In this document: piece after piece, positions 61,099-64,000 of the stretch
Position numbering within the stretch: the stretch's first letter is position 1
Layout of the letters: each line of letters begins with the position of its first letter
Assembly (NCBI GenBank): GCA_000597885.1
Contig: CP004371.1
Location: 186,001-250,000 of the forward strand
Source of the DNA: Flammeovirgaceae bacterium 311
Lineage (GTDB): Bacteria > Bacteroidota > Bacteroidia > Cytophagales > Cyclobacteriaceae
DNA length: 64,000 nt
Direction: 5' to 3'
Notes under the pieces: model-generated
Seen by the model: the letters and a program-made list of their open reading frames with translations, nothing else
Databases searched by the model: none
What the model was told of the DNA's origin: nothing
Program-made: the position numbers and the translations under genes

Positions 61099-62241
61099 CT
61101 AATACCCTTTCAGATCTATATCGCTGGTTTCTATCACAGAAACCTTTTTGCCCATTTTTTTCTGAATAATGCCAAAGTGGTGCAGGTCTTCGGGAGTGAT
61201 CAGACTAATGGCCTCTCCCGATGCAGCGGCACGTCCGGTACGACCAATCCTGTGTACATAGTCTTTCGGAGAGCGTGGCAGCTCAAAATTGATTACATAA
61301 GGCAGCTTTTCAATATCAATACCCCGAGAGGCCAGGTCTGTGGCAACCAGCACCCTTAGCTTAGCTGTTTTGAATTTCGATAATACCTCTGTTCTTGCTC
61401 CCTGGCTTTTCTGGCTGTGCAGCGAAGCAGCCTGAATACCGTTTTTGGAAAGCTTATTCACCAGGTTATCTGCTGTTCTGACAGAGGAGGTGAATACCAG
61501 CACCTGTTGCATATTCTGTGTTTTGATCAGGTATCTCAGAAAGGGGCCTTTCTGCTCAGGGTTTACCTGGTATGCCCGCTGTGATATCAGTTCGTGCTGC
61601 GGGTTTTCTTCCTTTACCTCAATCAGGAGCGGGTCGCGCAGTAAAGCTTCTTTTATGTTGCGAACATCATCTCCAATGGTAGCAGAAAACAGAATGTTCT
61701 GGCGCCTGCCGGGCAGCAGGGCTAAAATTTTATCAAGCTCTTCCTGAAAGCCCAGGTTCAGGATTTTATCTGCTTCGTCCAGTACCAGCATCTCAACAGC
61801 AGAAAGAAGTACAGCATTGGAGGAGATCAGGTCTAACAGCCTGCCCGGTGTGGCTACCAGAATTTCTGTTTGTGCCAGTGCCATCATCTGCGGGTTAATT
61901 GAAACCCCTCCATATACCGCAAGTGTATTTATTCTTCTGCCAGATCCATTACTGAAAGTTTTAAATACATCAGCTACCTGTGCGGCAAGCTCACGGGTAG
62001 GCACCAGTACAAGCGCTTTTATGTACCTGCTTTTTGGGGGTGTTTTCTTGTGCAGAAGTTCCAGAATGGGTAATACAAAAGCGGCAGTTTTGCCAGATCC
62101 TGTTTGGGCCACACCAAAAATATCTTTTCCAGCCAGAATTGCAGGAATAGCCTCCTGCTGAATAGGATAGGGCTTATTGAAATGTTGTGCTGCCAGGGAT
62201 TGTAACAAAAACTCCGATAAACCCAGCGATAAAAACTGCAT
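61099..62241 (-). CDS. DEAD-box RNA helicase (RhlE-like)
   Basis: This ATP-dependent RNA helicase of 380 residues consists only of the core, with a short tail. Motifs in order are the Q-motif region FNKPYPIQQEAIP, Walker A AQTGSGKTAAF, VPTRELAAQ, TPGRLLD, the DEAD box VLDEADKI, SAT, ATDLASRGID and HRIGRTGRA. RhlE/CshA-type proteins help unwind RNA at low temperature or in ribosome assembly. It lacks the long basic C-terminal extension of larger relatives. Confidence 0.93.
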   Translation of the reverse strand: MQFLSLGLSEFLLQSLAAQHFNKPYPIQQEAIPAILAGKDIFGVAQTGSGKTAAFVLPILELLHKKTPPKSRYIKALVLVPTRELAAQVADVFKTFSNGSGRRINTLAVYGGVSINPQMMALAQTEILVATPGRLLDLISSNAVLLSAVEMLVLDEADKILNLGFQEELDKILALLPGRRQNILFSATIGDDVRNIKEALLRDPLLIEVKEENPQHELISQRAYQVNPEQKGPFLRYLIKTQNMQQVLVFTSSVRTADNLVNKLSKNGIQAASLHSQKSQGARTEVLSKFKTAKLRVLVATDLASRGIDIEKLPYVINFELPRSPKDYVHRIGRTGRAAASGEAISLITPEDLHHFGIIQKKMGKKVSVIETSDIDLKGY

Positions 62242-62503
62242 GCTAAACTGTCTGAATAAATGAATGGAAAAATGTCTGGTTTTTCAGCGTAAAAATACGT
62301 TAATTCTGTTCAATAGCTTCATCATCTTCCCAGCTACTTCCGTAGATGTTTAATAGAAGCATACCAGAAATAAATTTTTTACGAATTCTTATATTTTTTT
62401 AAAACCTGCAAATGCATTTCAATATTATTTAATAGAGGTTAATTATCAATGTACAAACTAAAAACATTCTATTTTTTGATTAGTAAGTGAGTGGGCCACC
62501 TAT

Positions 62504-64000
62504 ATGAACAAAATTAACGAGCAGGCACAATTTTTTTACTTTACAACTTCTAATCATTTTAAGAAATACATTCTTATTATGCTGCTGCTGTGCCCGCTTG
62601 TGCTGTGTGGACAAACCGTTAGGCTTAGCGGTGTTGTGAAAGACAGCCATGGTGAAACACTTCCATTCGCAGCAGTTTTAGTCCTTCCCGACAGCACCAT
62701 AGCACCTGCTGATGTAGATGGTAAGTTCTCTGCCAAAGTACCCGGCGGCAGCAATACCATTTTAATTTCCTACACAGGCTTTAATAAATTCAGGCAGGTG
62801 GTACAGCTCAGGCAAGATACCACCATCACCTTCAGGCTTTCACCACTCGTAGACCAGCTTCAGGAGGTGGTGATTACTGCCAACCGCTATTCCCAGCAGG
62901 ACCTTGTTCAAACCGTCCGGACCGGTACCCATACCATCTCAAGAAAGGATGTTGAGTTTTTACCAGTGCTGGGTGGTGAGGCTGACGTCATTAAAACCTT
63001 ACAGTTATTACCGGGTACCACTAAGGGAGTAGAGGGAAGCTCAGATCTTTTCGTGCGTGGTGGCGCTGCCGATCAGAATCTTGTGCTGCTGGATGGCGCC
63101 CCTATCTATAATACCAGCCACTTGTTCGGCTTTCTATCTGTTTTCAATCCTGATATACTAGAAAAAGTAGAAGCCATCAATGGTGGTTTCCCAGCTGAGT
63201 TTGGCGGAAGACTCTCTTCTATCATTGACATCAGCACCAACAATACCATTGCCAAAAAAACCAGCGTTAAGGGAGAAGTAGGATTGTTGGCTTCCCGTCT
63301 TTATGTGGAACAACCCCTGGTGAAAGGAAAAGCAAGCATATGGATGGCAGGGCGCAGAACCTATGTTGATCAGGTTGTAAAAGCCATTGATGAGGAACTT
63401 CCTTATTATTTCTATGACCTTAATGGTAAAATTCTGTTTAAACTTGGCAGACGCGATCAGATAGATATCAGTTATTATGGAGGTGAGGATATTTTTGATC
63501 TGTACAGGGATAAAAATAACGATGGCAGAGGTGTGAGAACTACTTATGCCTCCGGGAATTCCAGCCAGTCGTTACAGTGGAGGCATCGATATGACAGGGG
63601 ATGGAACAGCGACTTAACCCTTACCCGCTCATCGTACAAATATGATATCAAGAATATATATGAGAAAAATGAGCTGCTGGCTTTTTCAGATATTGAGGAT
63701 TTAGGTGCAAAAGTAACCTTTGTAAAAGATTCAGTCTGGAAAGATGCCCAGGTAAAAGCAGGTATAGAATGGGCCCGGCATGCTATCAGCCCCAGTATTG
63801 TTAATTCTGCCGGTAACATTGCGGAAATGCTGGAAAGCGGCGCTACCGGGGGCAAAATAGCAAACGAAATTTCTGCCTATGTACAGCAGGAATGGAGCCT
63901 TACAGATAAATTATTGATCAACTCAGGAATCAGGGGATCTTTTGGCCTTGTAAATAATAAGGAATATTTTACACCTGAACCTCGTGTTTCGCTAAGATAT
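62504..64000 (+). CDS. TonB-dependent receptor with carboxypeptidase-like N-terminal domain, 3'-truncated by window
   Basis: This outer-membrane receptor is open from the ATG at 62504 to the last base, 499 codons, and clearly continues. The signal peptide region is KYILIMLLLCPLVLCGQ. Residues about 40-120 form a CarboxypepD_reg-like domain (VRLSGVVKDSHGETLPFAAV and LISYTGFNKFRQVVQL). The plug domain follows with LQLLPGTTKGVEGSSDLFVR and GGFPAEFGGRLSSIIDI, then barrel strands. Such receptors import large or scarce nutrients using TonB energy. The substrate and any SusD partner lie outside the window. Confidence 0.9.
   Translation, partial: MNKINEQAQFFYFTTSNHFKKYILIMLLLCPLVLCGQTVRLSGVVKDSHGETLPFAAVLVLPDSTIAPADVDGKFSAKVPGGSNTILISYTGFNKFRQVVQLRQDTTITFRLSPLVDQLQEVVITANRYSQQDLVQTVRTGTHTISRKDVEFLPVLGGEADVIKTLQLLPGTTKGVEGSSDLFVRGGAADQNLVLLDGAPIYNTSHLFGFLSVFNPDILEKVEAINGGFPAEFGGRLSSIIDISTNNTIAKKTSVKGEVGLLASRLYVEQPLVKGKASIWMAGRRTYVDQVVKAIDEELPYYFYDLNGKILFKLGRRDQIDISYYGGEDIFDLYRDKNNDGRGVRTTYASGNSSQSLQWRHRYDRGWNSDLTLTRSSYKYDIKNIYEKNELLAFSDIEDLGAKVTFVKDSVWKDAQVKAGIEWARHAISPSIVNSAGNIAEMLESGATGGKIANEISAYVQQEWSLTDKLLINSGIRGSFGLVNNKEYFTPEPRVSLRY

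Overview
The window reads as chromosomal DNA of a Bacteroidota member, most likely order Cytophagales. The clues are a SusC-like TonB-dependent receptor with an N-terminal carboxypeptidase-like domain, two tandem outer-membrane barrels of the DUF6089 type, weak or absent Shine-Dalgarno sequences, a fused ResB-CcsA protein, and an NrfHA nitrite reductase followed by a porin. The genus cannot be fixed from the sequence alone. I see no rRNA, tRNA, intact insertion sequence or CRISPR array.

About 1-39.3 kb is one large surface-glycan locus, almost entirely on the plus strand. It opens with a truncated WbpP-like epimerase, a GT2, two sulfotransferases, a NodB-type deacetylase and a GT4. Next comes a nonulosonic (legionaminic) acid cassette of the Campylobacter GDP-linked kind: legB, legC, legH, legI, [broken legG], ptmE, legF, a Gfo/Idh/MocA oxidoreductase and a PtmA-like SDR. 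An ABC flippase of PglK type, a nitroreductase/pyruvyltransferase pair and an uncharacterised GT-B-like protein follow. From 20.5 to 34.3 kb a tightly overlapping operon carries several glycosyltransferases, a GNAT protein, an asparagine synthetase homologue, a Wzy/EpsG-like polymerase, a second deacetylase, a PglC-like phosphoglycosyltransferase, an ATP-grasp protein, an SDR, a metallophosphoesterase and a PglE-like aminotransferase. A perfect 23-bp inverted repeat closes that operon. A minus-strand MBL-Rieske fusion resembling CMP-Neu5Ac hydroxylase with its domains reversed lies beyond it. After a 1.2-kb gene-poor stretch comes a PglF/CapD-like membrane 4,6-dehydratase.

The parts suggest a lipid-linked glycan. 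PglF-, PglE- and PglC-like enzymes would make and prime a 4-amino-4,6-dideoxy sugar, glycosyltransferases would extend it, the ABC protein would flip it, and sulfate, pyruvate, acetyl and amide groups plus a legionaminic-type sugar would decorate it. The most striking local observation is that legG, needed between LegH and LegI, survives only as a fragment with an in-frame stop and a frameshift. The locus also holds other possible gene debris, consistent with a mosaic, recombining region.

From 39.4 to 64 kb the content is ordinary metabolism and envelope. Two paralogous outer-membrane proteins come first. A dissimilatory nitrite-to-ammonia block follows (nrfH, nrfA, porin, ccsBA). A minus-strand group holds an OmpR-type response regulator, a histidine kinase, a SulP transporter, a beta-carbonic anhydrase and an outer-membrane protein, which looks like a bicarbonate/CO2 unit. 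Next are a lytic transglycosylase lipoprotein, a periplasmic PaoABC-type molybdenum aldehyde oxidoreductase, a small membrane protein, a WalJ/YycJ-like hydrolase, a DEAD-box RNA helicase, and the start of a TonB-dependent receptor that runs off the right edge.
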